This document shows, piece after piece, positions 50,722 through 59,700 of a stretch of DNA of 64,000 nucleotides. The DNA lies in NCBI GenBank assembly GCA_963739995.1, contig CAVUCH010000005.1, positions 186,001 to 250,000 of the forward strand. Reading direction: 5' to 3'. This DNA is from CAVUCH01 sp963739995. GTDB lineage: Bacteria; Acidobacteriota; Vicinamibacteria; Vicinamibacterales; JAENWD01. Position 1 is the stretch's first letter; every line of letters begins with the position of its first letter. The position numbers were made by a program, and so were the translations under genes. The notes below the pieces were generated by a model. That model did not search any database and was not told where the DNA came from. It worked only from the letters and a program-made list of their open reading frames with translations.

Positions 50722-52494
50722 CTACTGCTCGGCCCCGAGCGCCTCGATGCGGCGCTTGAGGTCGATCTTCTGCAATCCGAGCTGCTCGATTCTCGCGGCA
50801 ACGCCCGGCGCCGCTTCGTGCTGGAGCCGGTCGATCTCACGCTGGAGGGCGGCCCGCTCCCGGTCGTAGCGCAACAGGCGCAACGCGCGCACGCAATCTT
50901 CCGCAGCCGCCGAACGGGTGGGGTCGGCGCCGATCCCGGTCACGAGCTGCGCCTCCTGCTCGGTTAGACGCTCCAGCAGCCGTATTGGTACCTGTTCGGC
51001 TGTTGCCCCATCAAGATTTCGAGCGGCTTCGAACACCCGGCGCGCCGCCAACGACTGCAAATCCTCCTCGTCCAGTCCCTCGAGCGCCGCCAACGCGGCG
51101 ACGGGTTCGTGCACGAGCGCCCAGATCAATCCCCGTTCCGCTGGTTTGATCGTGAACGTGCCTGGCATCTCCCGCGCCGTCAACGTGGTTCTCCTGGCCA
51201 CTGCCGCCTTGCGGATCTCAGCGCGGACGACCTCCTCGGTGATACGAGCCTTGTGGGCCAGGCGGTCGCCAAACTGATCCCGGGCGGCCGCTTCGGGGAT
51301 CCTGGCGGCCACCCCGAGCATCGCTTGCAGGAACCCCCGCCGGCCGTCGTCCGAGGACAGATCGTGCTCGCGCGACGCGCGGTCCAGCAGGAACTCCAGG
51401 TACGGCTGCGAAAGCCTGAGCAGTTCCTGGTACGCCTCACGCCCGTGACGGCGGACGAACGTGTCTGGATCCTCGTTTGGCGGCAGCAATGCGACGTTGA
51501 CTGTGAACCCTTCGCCAACCAGCATCTCGCACGAGCGCACCGCCGCTCCTTGGCCCGCCGCATCGGGATCGAAGCTCAGCACCACCTTGCTCGCGAAGCG
51601 GCGGAGCAGCTGCGCTTGGGGCGCCGTGAGGGCCGTCCCGCAGGACGCGACGACCGCGCCAACGCCGGCCTGCAGCAGCTGCGCAAAATCGAAGTAACCC
51701 TCCACCAAAATTGCGTAGTTTGCCTGGCGGATGGCGGCCTTCGTGAGGTTCAGGCCGTACAGCGTCCGACTCTTTACATAAATGGCGGTTTCCGGCGAAT
51801 TGAGGTACTTGGGCTGCTGATCCGCGTCCATGGCCCGCCCCCCGAACGCCACGACCGACCCGGCATCGCGGCAGATGGGCACCATCAACCGGCCGCGGAA
51901 CCGATCGATTGTGTCTCCGCCATCCCGCTGTGTCACCAGGCCGCCCCGCACGAGCAGTGCCAGCGGGAACCCCTGCTGCAGCAGGTACGACTTCAACGCA
52001 TCGCGCGACGCTGGTGCAAACCCGAGTCCCAGCCGCTCAATCGCTGCGGGCGCGATCCCCCGTTCGGCGAGTTGTTGCCGCGCCCGAGTACCGGCGGGCC
52101 CGGCCAGCTGGCCAACGAACCATGCTGCCGCGACCTCATGCACCTTCAGCAGGGCCTCGCGTTCGGCGACATCGCTGCGTTCGCTGCCATCGGCCATCAG
52201 TTCCGGAACGGCGATGCCGAACCGCTGCGCCAGCATGCGGACGGCGTCGGTGAACCCCACCTTCTCCTGCAGTTCCACGAACTTGAACACGTCGCCGCCG
52301 ACGCCACACCCGAAGCAGTGGAAGAACCCCTTCTCGCGGTTCACATGAAAGGACGGTGTCTTCTCGCCGTGAAACGGGCAGAGGCCCTTGTATGTCGCAC
52401 CGGACTTCCGGAGCGGCACGTGGTCCTGCACCACCTGCACGATGTCGGCTTGCAACCGTACATCGTCGATGAACGACTGCGGGAAGAGCGGCAT
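50722..52494 (-). CDS. dnaG: DNA primase DnaG
   Basis: Replication primase of 590 residues. It has an N-terminal CHC2 zinc finger (Cys39, His42, Cys60, Cys63), catalytic core with SPETAIYVKSRTLYGL, and TOPRIM fold (AILVEGYFDFAQLLQAGV, VLSFDPDAAGQGA). A C-terminal helicase-binding domain of low conservation follows. ATG 52494 overlaps the mutS2 stop by one base (TAATG). It is followed by rpoD after 67 bp; rpsU, present in the classical macromolecular synthesis operon, is missing and mutS2 takes its place. Confidence 0.97.
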   Translation of the reverse strand: MPLFPQSFIDDVRLQADIVQVVQDHVPLRKSGATYKGLCPFHGEKTPSFHVNREKGFFHCFGCGVGGDVFKFVELQEKVGFTDAVRMLAQRFGIAVPELMADGSERSDVAEREALLKVHEVAAAWFVGQLAGPAGTRARQQLAERGIAPAAIERLGLGFAPASRDALKSYLLQQGFPLALLVRGGLVTQRDGGDTIDRFRGRLMVPICRDAGSVVAFGGRAMDADQQPKYLNSPETAIYVKSRTLYGLNLTKAAIRQANYAILVEGYFDFAQLLQAGVGAVVASCGTALTAPQAQLLRRFASKVVLSFDPDAAGQGAAVRSCEMLVGEGFTVNVALLPPNEDPDTFVRRHGREAYQELLRLSQPYLEFLLDRASREHDLSSDDGRRGFLQAMLGVAARIPEAAARDQFGDRLAHKARITEEVVRAEIRKAAVARRTTLTAREMPGTFTIKPAERGLIWALVHEPVAALAALEGLDEEDLQSLAARRVFEAARNLDGATAEQVPIRLLERLTEQEAQLVTGIGADPTRSAAAEDCVRALRLLRYDRERAALQREIDRLQHEAAPGVAARIEQLGLQKIDLKRRIEALGAEQ

Positions 52495-54950
52495 TAGTCC
52501 TTCAACTCCACCACCGTCACGCCGTCACCGCCCTGGCCCGGCGGCGCATGGTGGAAGCTCGCCACTTGCGGATGATCCTTGAGCAGGCTGACGATCGCGC
52601 GTCGCAGCTGACCCGTTCCATAGCCGTGGACGACGCGAACGGACTTCTGTTCCGTGACCAGCGTGTCGTCGAGGAGCCGCTCCGTACGCGAAAGCGCTTC
52701 GTCCACGTTGCACCCGATGACATTGATCTCGTTCAGCAGCCCGTCCCGCGGCTGCAGTGTCACATTCACCCGAACCTGCGCCGCCGGCACCGTGCCTGAC
52801 GCTGGCTTACCGAGCACGCGAAGCTCCTTCACCTTCGCGCGCATGCGCTTCCCGCGAACGTCGATCTCCGCCGCGCCTCCGTGAATCGAGACCAGCACAC
52901 CTTCCAGCCCGATACCGCCGACTGCCACCCTGTCGCCGACCACGGGGGCGCGCTCCTCCACGGGAGCCGGGGCCGGCGAGGCAGGCGTGTCGACGCCGGC
53001 GCGCAGCCGCTCGGCCACCTCATCGATGGCTGCCTGCGCCTGAAGGCGCGCGGAGCCGGCATCGCCTGTTGTGAGACGCGGCGTCATCGCCTGGCGTGTT
53101 ACGCGATCGGCCAGCACGGAGGTGCGTTTCTTCAGGTCGGCCACCACGGCGTCGATCTCCCGGCGAGCCTCGCGCACGCGGTCCTCGATCCGGTCTGTGA
53201 CCTTGCGCCGGAACTGCTCTTCCCGGTCCTTCAGCGACTGCTCCCGCTCATGGAATTCCGCCGCCGCCGCCTTGACCGCCTGACGCTCGCGCGCGACCGC
53301 CGACTTTTCCCGATCCAGCGACCGGATGTCATCGTCCACTCGCGCCAGATGGTGCTGAAGTTGCGCGTCCCGGGTGCTGACCTGTTGCCGTGCGGACATG
53401 ATGATCGACTGCGGCAGCCCGAGGCGCGCCGCAATCTCCAGCGCCAGACTCCGGCCGGGCGTGCCGTACATGAGCCGGTAGGTGGGCGTGAAGCCATCCG
53501 GGTCGAAGCCGAAAGCCGCACACTGCACGCCTGGCGTAGTCGACGCGTACGTCTTCAATGCGTCGTAATGCGTGGTGCCGATCACCAGCGCACCCCGCTT
53601 CCTGAAGTGCTCGACGACGGCGATACCGAGGGCACCGCCTTCGGTCGGGTCCGTCCCTGCCCCAATCTCATCGAGCAGCACGAGCGCGGGACGCTGCAGC
53701 TCACGATCCATCGAAGTGATGTTCGTGATGTGCCACGAGAACGTGCTGAGACTCGCCGCTATCGACTGTTCGTCGCCGATGTCGGCAAACACCGACTTGA
53801 AGACGGGCAGTGTCGAGCCCGGGTCCGCCGGGATGTGCAATCCGGTCTGCGCCATCAGGGCCAGCAGCCCCGCCGTCTTGATGGCCACCGTTTTCCCGCC
53901 TGTGTTCGGGCCCGTAATCAGCAGCGCCGTTTGGGGCGGCTCCATCAGGATGTCCACCGGGACTGGGCTCGCGGGCAGGTCCTGTATATCGCTGGAGAAC
54001 CGCGCCACGATGGTGCGCATCAGCAACGGGTGGCGGGCCTTGCTCAGCACCAGCCGGCCGTCCTGCGCGATCGTAGGGGCTGCGCCGTCCATTGCCTGTG
54101 ACAAACGGGCCTTCGCCTGGAGCACGTCGAGCTCGGTTGCCACGCCGGTGCTGCGCTGCAGGTCGCCCGCACGCTCCCGGAACGAATCGGACAATGCGAG
54201 CAGGATGCGATGCACCTCTTCAGTTTCCTGCTCCTCGAGCGCGACGATCTCGTTGTTGACTTCAACGGTAGCGAGCGGCTCGACGAACAAGGTCGCACCG
54301 CTGGCGGAACTGCCATGAACGATGCCCGGAATGCTGGCGCGGTGTTCTGCCTTGACGAGGATCACGTACCGTCCGTTCCGTTCCGTGACCACCTGCTCCT
54401 GCAGGTACTTGCCGGTCTCTTTTCCTCGGAGGTACGACTCGAGCGTGCCACGGAGCCGGCCGCGCTGCTTCCTGAGACGATCGCGAATGCCGGCCAGCGC
54501 AGGACTCGCGTGGTCCACGACCTCGTTGGGCTCCGCTATCGCCCGCCGGACCCCGGCAATCTCGTCAGTGAACGACGCGACCCGCCCCGTTATGGACGTC
54601 AGCCTCGGATAGTTGCCCCTGGCCCGACGCACGGCCGCCGCAGCAGTCTCGATCGACTCGAGGAATGTCGCGAGCGCCAGCAGGCGCGCAGGCTCGAGCG
54701 CCCGTCCAGCCACACCAAGCAGCGCGAGCGACTCTTCCAGGTCGCCGGGCGCGCGCAACGGAAACAGCGGCTGGTCTGCCAGGTAGCGCGCCGTTTCCGT
54801 GGTCGCCTGCAGGGCCTCCTGCACTCGCCTCGCATCGGTGTCGGGCCGCACTGCGGCCAGGGCCGATGCCCCGGTCGGCGTCAGCGCAAAGCTGCGCACG
54901 GCGTCGACGATGCGATCGAATTCGAGGGCCCTGAGGGCGCCGGAGTTCAT
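52494..54950 (-). CDS. mutS2: MutS2-family ATPase/endonuclease
   Basis: MutS2 protein of 818 residues. It has an N-terminal core, Walker A TGPNTGGKTV (about residues 345-353), LVLLDEIGAGTDPTEG (Walker B) and the ST(T)HY switch. A long coiled-coil/linker follows, and a C-terminal Smr nuclease domain (VRVVHGYGTGQLRRAIVSLL). It lacks the mismatch-binding domain of MutS. MutS2 acts on recombination intermediates and, in Bacillus, on stalled ribosomes. First gene of the operon; it starts about 85 nt after the predicted promoter start point. Confidence 0.95.
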   Translation of the reverse strand: MNSGALRALEFDRIVDAVRSFALTPTGASALAAVRPDTDARRVQEALQATTETARYLADQPLFPLRAPGDLEESLALLGVAGRALEPARLLALATFLESIETAAAAVRRARGNYPRLTSITGRVASFTDEIAGVRRAIAEPNEVVDHASPALAGIRDRLRKQRGRLRGTLESYLRGKETGKYLQEQVVTERNGRYVILVKAEHRASIPGIVHGSSASGATLFVEPLATVEVNNEIVALEEQETEEVHRILLALSDSFRERAGDLQRSTGVATELDVLQAKARLSQAMDGAAPTIAQDGRLVLSKARHPLLMRTIVARFSSDIQDLPASPVPVDILMEPPQTALLITGPNTGGKTVAIKTAGLLALMAQTGLHIPADPGSTLPVFKSVFADIGDEQSIAASLSTFSWHITNITSMDRELQRPALVLLDEIGAGTDPTEGGALGIAVVEHFRKRGALVIGTTHYDALKTYASTTPGVQCAAFGFDPDGFTPTYRLMYGTPGRSLALEIAARLGLPQSIIMSARQQVSTRDAQLQHHLARVDDDIRSLDREKSAVARERQAVKAAAAEFHEREQSLKDREEQFRRKVTDRIEDRVREARREIDAVVADLKKRTSVLADRVTRQAMTPRLTTGDAGSARLQAQAAIDEVAERLRAGVDTPASPAPAPVEERAPVVGDRVAVGGIGLEGVLVSIHGGAAEIDVRGKRMRAKVKELRVLGKPASGTVPAAQVRVNVTLQPRDGLLNEINVIGCNVDEALSRTERLLDDTLVTEQKSVRVVHGYGTGQLRRAIVSLLKDHPQVASFHHAPPGQGGDGVTVVELKD

Positions 54951-55040
54951 AGCCGGGTATTGATGACGCGATCGCTCGGTGTGGGGGAGTGAACGGAGGC
55001 CCCTTGCCGACGCGCCCGTGACCGGCAGAGGGAACCCGCT

Positions 55041-55070
55041 AGTCTACCAACCGGGACACCATCCGGTCAA
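55041..55070 (-). promoter_or_regulatory. sigma70 promoter of mutS2-dnaG-rpoD
   Basis: Minus strand: -35 TTGACC (55070-55065), 18-bp spacer, -10 TAGACT (55046-55041). Expected start near 55034, leaving a leader of about 84 nt before the mutS2 ATG. Confidence 0.65.
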
Positions 55071-55082
55071 TGCCGAGTTCTG

Positions 55083-55868
55083 TCAGGACTGATCCAGCTC
55101 CGGATGCGGCGGCAAGTGGTTGATTAGACTCGCGATGCACCCTGCCCCGAAGCCATTGTCGATGTTCACGACCGAGACGCCGTTCGCGCAGCTGTTCAGC
55201 ATGGCCAGCAATGCCGCCAGACCCCCGAAGCTGGCGCCGTAGCCGACGCTGGTAGGCACCGCCACGACCGGTACTTGCACCAACCCCGCCACCACGCTGG
55301 GTAACGCGCCTTCCATTCCTGCCACTACGACGATCACCCGGGCAAGCCTGAGCCTGTTGTGTTCGCGAAGCAGACGGTGCAATCCAGCAACGCCGACATC
55401 GTAAAGGCGGTCCACCGTGTTGCCCATGACCTCTGCGGTAAGGGCCGCTTCTTCGGCGACCGGCAAGTCAGAGGTGCCCGCGGCGGCCACCAGCACACCG
55501 CCGATTCCTGCGGCTATGTCGTTCTGTTGCAGGGTGATAGCCCTGGCCCTCTCATGGTAGGTCGCGCCTGGAACGACGGCCAGCACGGCGGCGAACGCCG
55601 CAGGGTCGGCTCGCGTGACCAGCAGCGTGTGGCCCCGAGCGGAGATGCGCTCGGCGATCCCTGCGATCTCGGCGGGAGTTTTGCCTAAGCCAAGGATGAC
55701 CTCGGGGAAGCCTTGCCGCAGAGATCTGTGGTGATCGACCCGGGCAAAGCCGAGGTCCTCGAACGGGAGCGTCCGGAGATGGTCCGCCAGCAGCGCTTCG
55801 GCGTCCGCCGGCGGCAGGTCGCCGCGGTGAACACGGTCGAGGAGATCGCGGATGTGGGGGCCAGTCAT
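55083..55868 (-). CDS. larB: LarB, pyridinium-3,5-biscarboxylate mononucleotide synthase
   Basis: Nickel-pincer cofactor biosynthesis enzyme of 261 residues that carboxylates and hydrolyses nicotinate adenine dinucleotide. The C-terminal PurE-like domain is conserved (AAAGTSDLPVAEEAALTAEVMG, VVAGMEGALPSVVAGL, PTSVGYGASFGGLAALLAML, VVNIDNGFGAG; read in parts). ATG 55868 is preferred to an upstream GTG because homologues begin near the MTGPHIRDLLDRV helix. larC, larE and larA are not in the window. Confidence 0.9.
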   Translation of the reverse strand: MTGPHIRDLLDRVHRGDLPPADAEALLADHLRTLPFEDLGFARVDHHRSLRQGFPEVILGLGKTPAEIAGIAERISARGHTLLVTRADPAAFAAVLAVVPGATYHERARAITLQQNDIAAGIGGVLVAAAGTSDLPVAEEAALTAEVMGNTVDRLYDVGVAGLHRLLREHNRLRLARVIVVVAGMEGALPSVVAGLVQVPVVAVPTSVGYGASFGGLAALLAMLNSCANGVSVVNIDNGFGAGCIASLINHLPPHPELDQS

Positions 55869-55901
55869 GGGGGATGTTGTGGGCTTAACGCCTGTGCTGC
55901 G

Positions 55902-55929
55902 TTGACTTACCGTCACTCGACAGTATAAT
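55902..55929 (+). promoter_or_regulatory. strong sigma70 promoter of the glycosyltransferase gene
   Basis: -35 TTGACT (55902-55907), 16-bp spacer, perfect -10 TATAAT (55924-55929). Expected start near 55936, about 25 nt before the ATG at 55961. Confidence 0.8.
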
Positions 55930-55960
55930 CATCGATTGTCCAGCTGAACTCGCGCTCGCT

Positions 55961-57460
55961 ATGACGCCTCTTGAAACCATCGTCCTCGCCACCTACTTCT
56001 TCATCCTGATCATTCTCGCAGGCTATGGCTGGCATCGGTACTACCTTGTGTGGTCATACATGAGACACAAGGACCAGGTGCCGGTTGCGGCCGGGGAATT
56101 CGAGGCGTTGCCGAGCGTTACCGTCCAGCTGCCGATCTACAACGAAATGTACGTCGTCGATCGCCTCATCGAGGCCGTCTGCCGGATGGATTACCCGCGC
56201 GACCGCTTCGAGGTGCAGGTGCTCGACGATTCCACGGATGAGACCCAGAGCGTCGCGGCACTCGCGGTACGCCGGGCGGCGTTGGAGGGCATCGACATCA
56301 AGTACATCCACCGGGACGACCGGAGCGGCTACAAGGCGGGCGCGCTCGAAGCTGGCATGCAGCAGGCCCGCGGTGAGTTCATAGCCATCTTCGACGCGGA
56401 TTTCATCCCGCCGTCGGACTTCCTGCTGCGCACGATCCATCACTTCACCGACCCGACAGTGGGCATGGTGCAGGCGCGGTGGGGGCACATCAACCAGGAT
56501 TACTCGCTGCTGACGCGAATCCAATCAATCCTGCTCGATGGGCATTTCGTGCTGGAGCACGGGGGGCGCAACCGCGCGGGGCACTTCTTCAATTTCAACG
56601 GGACGGCGGGCGTCTGGCGGCGCGCGGCCATCGCTGATGCCGGCGGCTGGCAGCACGACACACTGACCGAAGATCTCGATCTCAGCTACCGGGCGCAGCT
56701 GCGCGGGTGGCGGTTCCATTTTCTTCCGGACCTCATCGCGCCGGCGGAAGTGCCCGTCGAGATGAATGCCTTCAAGACGCAGCAGCACCGCTGGGCGAAG
56801 GGCTCCATCCAGACCTGCGTCAAGCTCCTGCCGCGGATCCTGCAGTCTGACCAGCCGTTCGGGGTAAAGGCCGAGGCCTTCTTCCACCTGACGGCGAATT
56901 TCAATTACGTGCTGATGGTCCTGCTGTCCATCCTGATGTTCCCGTCCATGGTGATTCGCTACAACATGGGCTGGTACGAGATGCTGCTGATCGACATCCC
57001 GCTGTTCTTCGCCGCGACCATGTCGGTAGCGAACTTCTACATGGTGTGCCAGCGGGAGATCTACAAAGAGCAGTGGGTCACGCGGCTGAAGTACCTGCCC
57101 TTCCTGATGTCGATCGGGATTGGGCTGGCGGTGAACAACGCACGGGCGGTCTTCGAAGCACTCTCCGGACAGCAGACCGAGTTCACGCGCACGCCGAAGT
57201 ATCGCATCGAGCAGGACAGCGACGAGTGGATTGGCAAGAAGTACCGGCAGGCCGGCCTGGTGCAGCCGCTCATCGAGCTCTCCCTGGGACTGTATTTCAC
57301 CTTTACCGTCTTCTACGCGCTGTCGAACCGGATCTACGGGACCGTGCCGTTCCTGGTCCTGTTCCAGATCGGATTCCTCTACACGGGCCTGCTCTCGATC
57401 GTGCAGCAGTTCGCGGATGACAGCGTCGCCCTCAATACACAGGTGGCGAGCGGCGACTGA
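55961..57460 (+). CDS. processive-type glycosyltransferase 2 (cellulose/mannan synthase-like)
   Basis: Membrane GT2 enzyme of 499 residues. One N-terminal helix (~5-25), a catalytic domain with VTVQLPIYNE, VLDDSTDET, FDADFIPP (DxD), TEDLDLSYR and QQHRWAKG (QxxRW), and four to five C-terminal helices. The full set of processive motifs places it with cellulose synthase and CslA-type mannan synthases. No BcsB/BcsC partner is present. It carries its own strong promoter. Probable product: a surface or carrier-linked beta-glycan; the donor is unknown. Confidence 0.9.
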   Translation: MTPLETIVLATYFFILIILAGYGWHRYYLVWSYMRHKDQVPVAAGEFEALPSVTVQLPIYNEMYVVDRLIEAVCRMDYPRDRFEVQVLDDSTDETQSVAALAVRRAALEGIDIKYIHRDDRSGYKAGALEAGMQQARGEFIAIFDADFIPPSDFLLRTIHHFTDPTVGMVQARWGHINQDYSLLTRIQSILLDGHFVLEHGGRNRAGHFFNFNGTAGVWRRAAIADAGGWQHDTLTEDLDLSYRAQLRGWRFHFLPDLIAPAEVPVEMNAFKTQQHRWAKGSIQTCVKLLPRILQSDQPFGVKAEAFFHLTANFNYVLMVLLSILMFPSMVIRYNMGWYEMLLIDIPLFFAATMSVANFYMVCQREIYKEQWVTRLKYLPFLMSIGIGLAVNNARAVFEALSGQQTEFTRTPKYRIEQDSDEWIGKKYRQAGLVQPLIELSLGLYFTFTVFYALSNRIYGTVPFLVLFQIGFLYTGLLSIVQQFADDSVALNTQVASGD

Positions 57461-57471
57461 GCCAGCTCCCG

Positions 57472-58674
57472 ATGTCCTCTTCCCGCCGATCGTTCCTGAG
57501 CGTCATCGGCGCAGGCGGGTTCGCCCTGGCCGGAGTGGGTTGCGCTGCCCGCCGCGGGGACGCCGTTCGACCGGGTGCGCCTCACCCACCGACGCAGTAT
57601 GGGGCGGGGATCATCCGCATCGGAGGCAATGAGAACCCGTACGGTCCGGGAGCGTCTGCGCTGATCGCCGTCCGCGATTCTCTCCCGGAGGCGAACCGGT
57701 ATGCCTTCCGGGCCGTGGCCGACACGAGCGCCGCGATATCAGCGCACCTGGGTGTGCCGCCGGCTCACGTCGCGCTCGGCTGCGGCTCGAGCGAGATTCT
57801 CGACGCCGCGGTCTCGGCGTTCACATCCCGGGACTCGGGCCTCCTCACAGCGTCGCCGACCTTCGAGCTGCCGGCGGATCGTGCGCGCGAGACCGGCGCA
57901 CCCGTCGAGGAAGTACGGGTTGACGCGCACGGGCGGCTCGATCTCGACGCCATGCTCGATCGCGCGGCCGGCAGCGGCCTCGTGTACCTCTGCAATCCAA
58001 ACAACCCGACGTCTACCGCTCACGCGGCGGGCGACGTGCAGGCGTTCATCGAGCGCATCCACGCGCGATCGCCGCAGGCAACCGTGCTCGTGGACGAGGC
58101 CTATCACGAGTACGTGGAAACACCGGGGCATGCGACGGCGATCCCGCTCGCCACCGCCGACCCGCGGGTGCTGGTCGCGCGCACCTTCTCTAAGATTCAC
58201 GGCATGGCAGGTATGCGTGTCGGCTACGCCGTGGGGCAGCCTGCGACTCTTCGGCGCCTGCGCCCATGGCTGGGCGGCCTGACGATGAATGTGCTCGCCG
58301 CAGCTGCGGCGCGAGCCTCGGTCGCCGATGTCGCCCACATCGACGCGCAGCGCGCCCTCAACCGCGAGGCCAAGGCGTTCACGCTCGCAGCGCTGGCGCG
58401 AGCCGGATGCAGCGCGTACACGTCCGACGCCAATTTCGTGATGGTGGACGTCGGCCGCGACTGCCGGTCGTTCGCACACGCGTGTGCATCGCGGCAGGTC
58501 CGCATTGCGCGGCCATTTCCACCGCTCGATCACCATGCCCGCATCACCGTCGGCACGCTCGACGAGATGCGACAGGCAGCTGTCGTCTTCGCAGAGGTCC
58601 TGTCTGCGCCGCCGGAGGCGACGGCGCGGTGGCCTCGGCCCGACTGGCTGAATGACCACGTCCAGGAGTGCTGA
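57472..58674 (+). CDS. HisC-like aminotransferase with Tat/lipoprotein signal
   Basis: Class I/II PLP-dependent aminotransferase of 400 residues similar to histidinol-phosphate aminotransferase. It has GGNENPYGPGASA, LGCGSSEILDAAV, CNPNNPTS, VDEAYHEYV and the PLP lysine in RTFSKIHGMAGMRVGYA. The first ~30 residues are unusual: twin-arginine motif SRRSFLSVIGAGGFALAG followed by GVGCAA, a lipobox-like cysteine. Thus a folded, PLP-loaded enzyme is predicted to be exported and perhaps lipid-anchored. It lies 11 bp after the glycosyltransferase. The substrate is unknown; a role in histidine synthesis is unlikely outside the cytoplasm. Confidence 0.85.
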   Translation: MSSSRRSFLSVIGAGGFALAGVGCAARRGDAVRPGAPHPPTQYGAGIIRIGGNENPYGPGASALIAVRDSLPEANRYAFRAVADTSAAISAHLGVPPAHVALGCGSSEILDAAVSAFTSRDSGLLTASPTFELPADRARETGAPVEEVRVDAHGRLDLDAMLDRAAGSGLVYLCNPNNPTSTAHAAGDVQAFIERIHARSPQATVLVDEAYHEYVETPGHATAIPLATADPRVLVARTFSKIHGMAGMRVGYAVGQPATLRRLRPWLGGLTMNVLAAAAARASVADVAHIDAQRALNREAKAFTLAALARAGCSAYTSDANFVMVDVGRDCRSFAHACASRQVRIARPFPPLDHHARITVGTLDEMRQAAVVFAEVLSAPPEATARWPRPDWLNDHVQEC

Positions 58675-58852
58675 CCAGAGCCTCGGGCTCTGCGCCACCT
58701 GCGCGCACGTGCGGCCGACCCCATCGGCCAAGGGCACGTTGTTCTATCGGTGCGCCCGCAGCACCGTGGATCTGCGGTACCCGAAGTATCCGAAGCTCCC
58801 GGTGCTCCGGTGCGGTGGCCATGAGCGGCGGTCAACAGGCGGGCAGCGGTGA
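58652..58852 (+). CDS. small zinc-binding protein overlapping the aminotransferase
   Basis: Protein of 66 residues. LCATCAHVRPTPSAKGTLFYRCARSTVDLRYPKYPKLPVLRC (read in parts) has paired cysteines (CxxC, C, C) and the RYPKYPKLPVLRC signature of a small widespread family. It starts 23 nt inside the end of the aminotransferase gene in another frame, which indicates translational coupling. The function of the family is unknown. Confidence 0.7.
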   Translation: MTTSRSADQSLGLCATCAHVRPTPSAKGTLFYRCARSTVDLRYPKYPKLPVLRCGGHERRSTGGQR

Positions 58853-59131
58853 GGCTCTCGAGATCAACGCGATCGGAACGCACACGCCAACGCCGATGAG
58901 CGTGAGGAGCAGTCGTCGCTGACCACCACGATGGCCCACGATGCCGGCAGAGCCATCAGGACCCCGGCGTTGGTGCCAGCATGTCGTGTCCAATGAACGC
59001 GACGCTGTAGAGCAGGAACGTCACGGCGGCGACGAGACCGAGCTGCGTGTGCCGACAGTACGCGCAGACAGCGAGCGCGCGTCACGCTCGCAGCGTCTTC
59101 GCGGGTGTGGACGGCGAGCCCTGCCGCGCAC

Positions 59132-59536
59132 TCACGGTGATGTCTTCCGCCGCCGCGCCGCCGATTGCGCCTGACGTGAAAGGGCCTTCCGGGATGCCAC
59201 GCCCTTCGGCTCGCGCTTCAGCGCGTGGGAGGCTGCGCGCGATCGCCGCGCGGACGGCTTCGTGCGCGTGCCGCTCTGACCAGCCCGGTACGCACGTTCG
59301 GCGCTCTTGCGCGTGCGCTCGGAAACCTCGCCCTTACCTGGCGGCTTCAGCTTGACGCCAGCCCTGCGCGCTTTGGACAGGCCGATCGCGATCGCCTGTT
59401 TGGTCGAGCGCGCGCCGTGCTTGCCCTCGCGCACGTGTTCGATCTCCTCGCGCACGAACTCGCCAGCCTGGGTCGTGGGGGCCTTGCCCTCTCGTTTTGC
59501 TTTCCGCGCGCGCTCCAAGGTCTTCTGTTCGGGCAT
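59132..59536 (-). CDS. DUF6496 family basic protein
   Basis: Lysine- and arginine-rich protein of 134 residues. The N-terminal half (PEQKTLERARKAKREGK, GEFVREEIEHVREGKHGARS, KQAIAIGLSKARRAGVKL) is the DUF6496 signature, sometimes labelled plasmid stabilisation protein. The C-terminal half is a low-complexity basic tail that would bind nucleic acid. ATG 59536 follows GAGGAG at 8 nt. It diverges from citrate synthase. Confidence 0.85.
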   Translation of the reverse strand: MPEQKTLERARKAKREGKAPTTQAGEFVREEIEHVREGKHGARSTKQAIAIGLSKARRAGVKLKPPGKGEVSERTRKSAERAYRAGQSGTRTKPSARRSRAASHALKREPKGVASRKALSRQAQSAARRRKTSP

Positions 59537-59685
59537 CGCTGAACTCCTCAATCCACCTTCCACCCACGCATCTCCTGATGCACAGCTGTTGCCAGTCTAC
59601 GCGCGCGTCGCGACCCTGCAGCAGGACCTCGAGCGGGATTCCCACCCGACCCGTCTCGTGGGCGTGGGAGCCCTCTGCCTTCGGA

Positions 59686-59691
59686 TATGAT
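59686..59691 (+). promoter_or_regulatory. -10 element of citrate synthase
   Basis: TATGAT ends 9 nt before the ATG. Transcription should start at about 59698, so the mRNA would be leaderless or nearly so. No clear -35. Confidence 0.5.
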
Positions 59692-59700
59692 CGCCGCATC

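Noticed and set aside
51109..52497. 462-codon plus-strand frame opposite dnaG
   Set aside because: Antisense to a clear primase; composition typical of shadow frames in GC-rich DNA.
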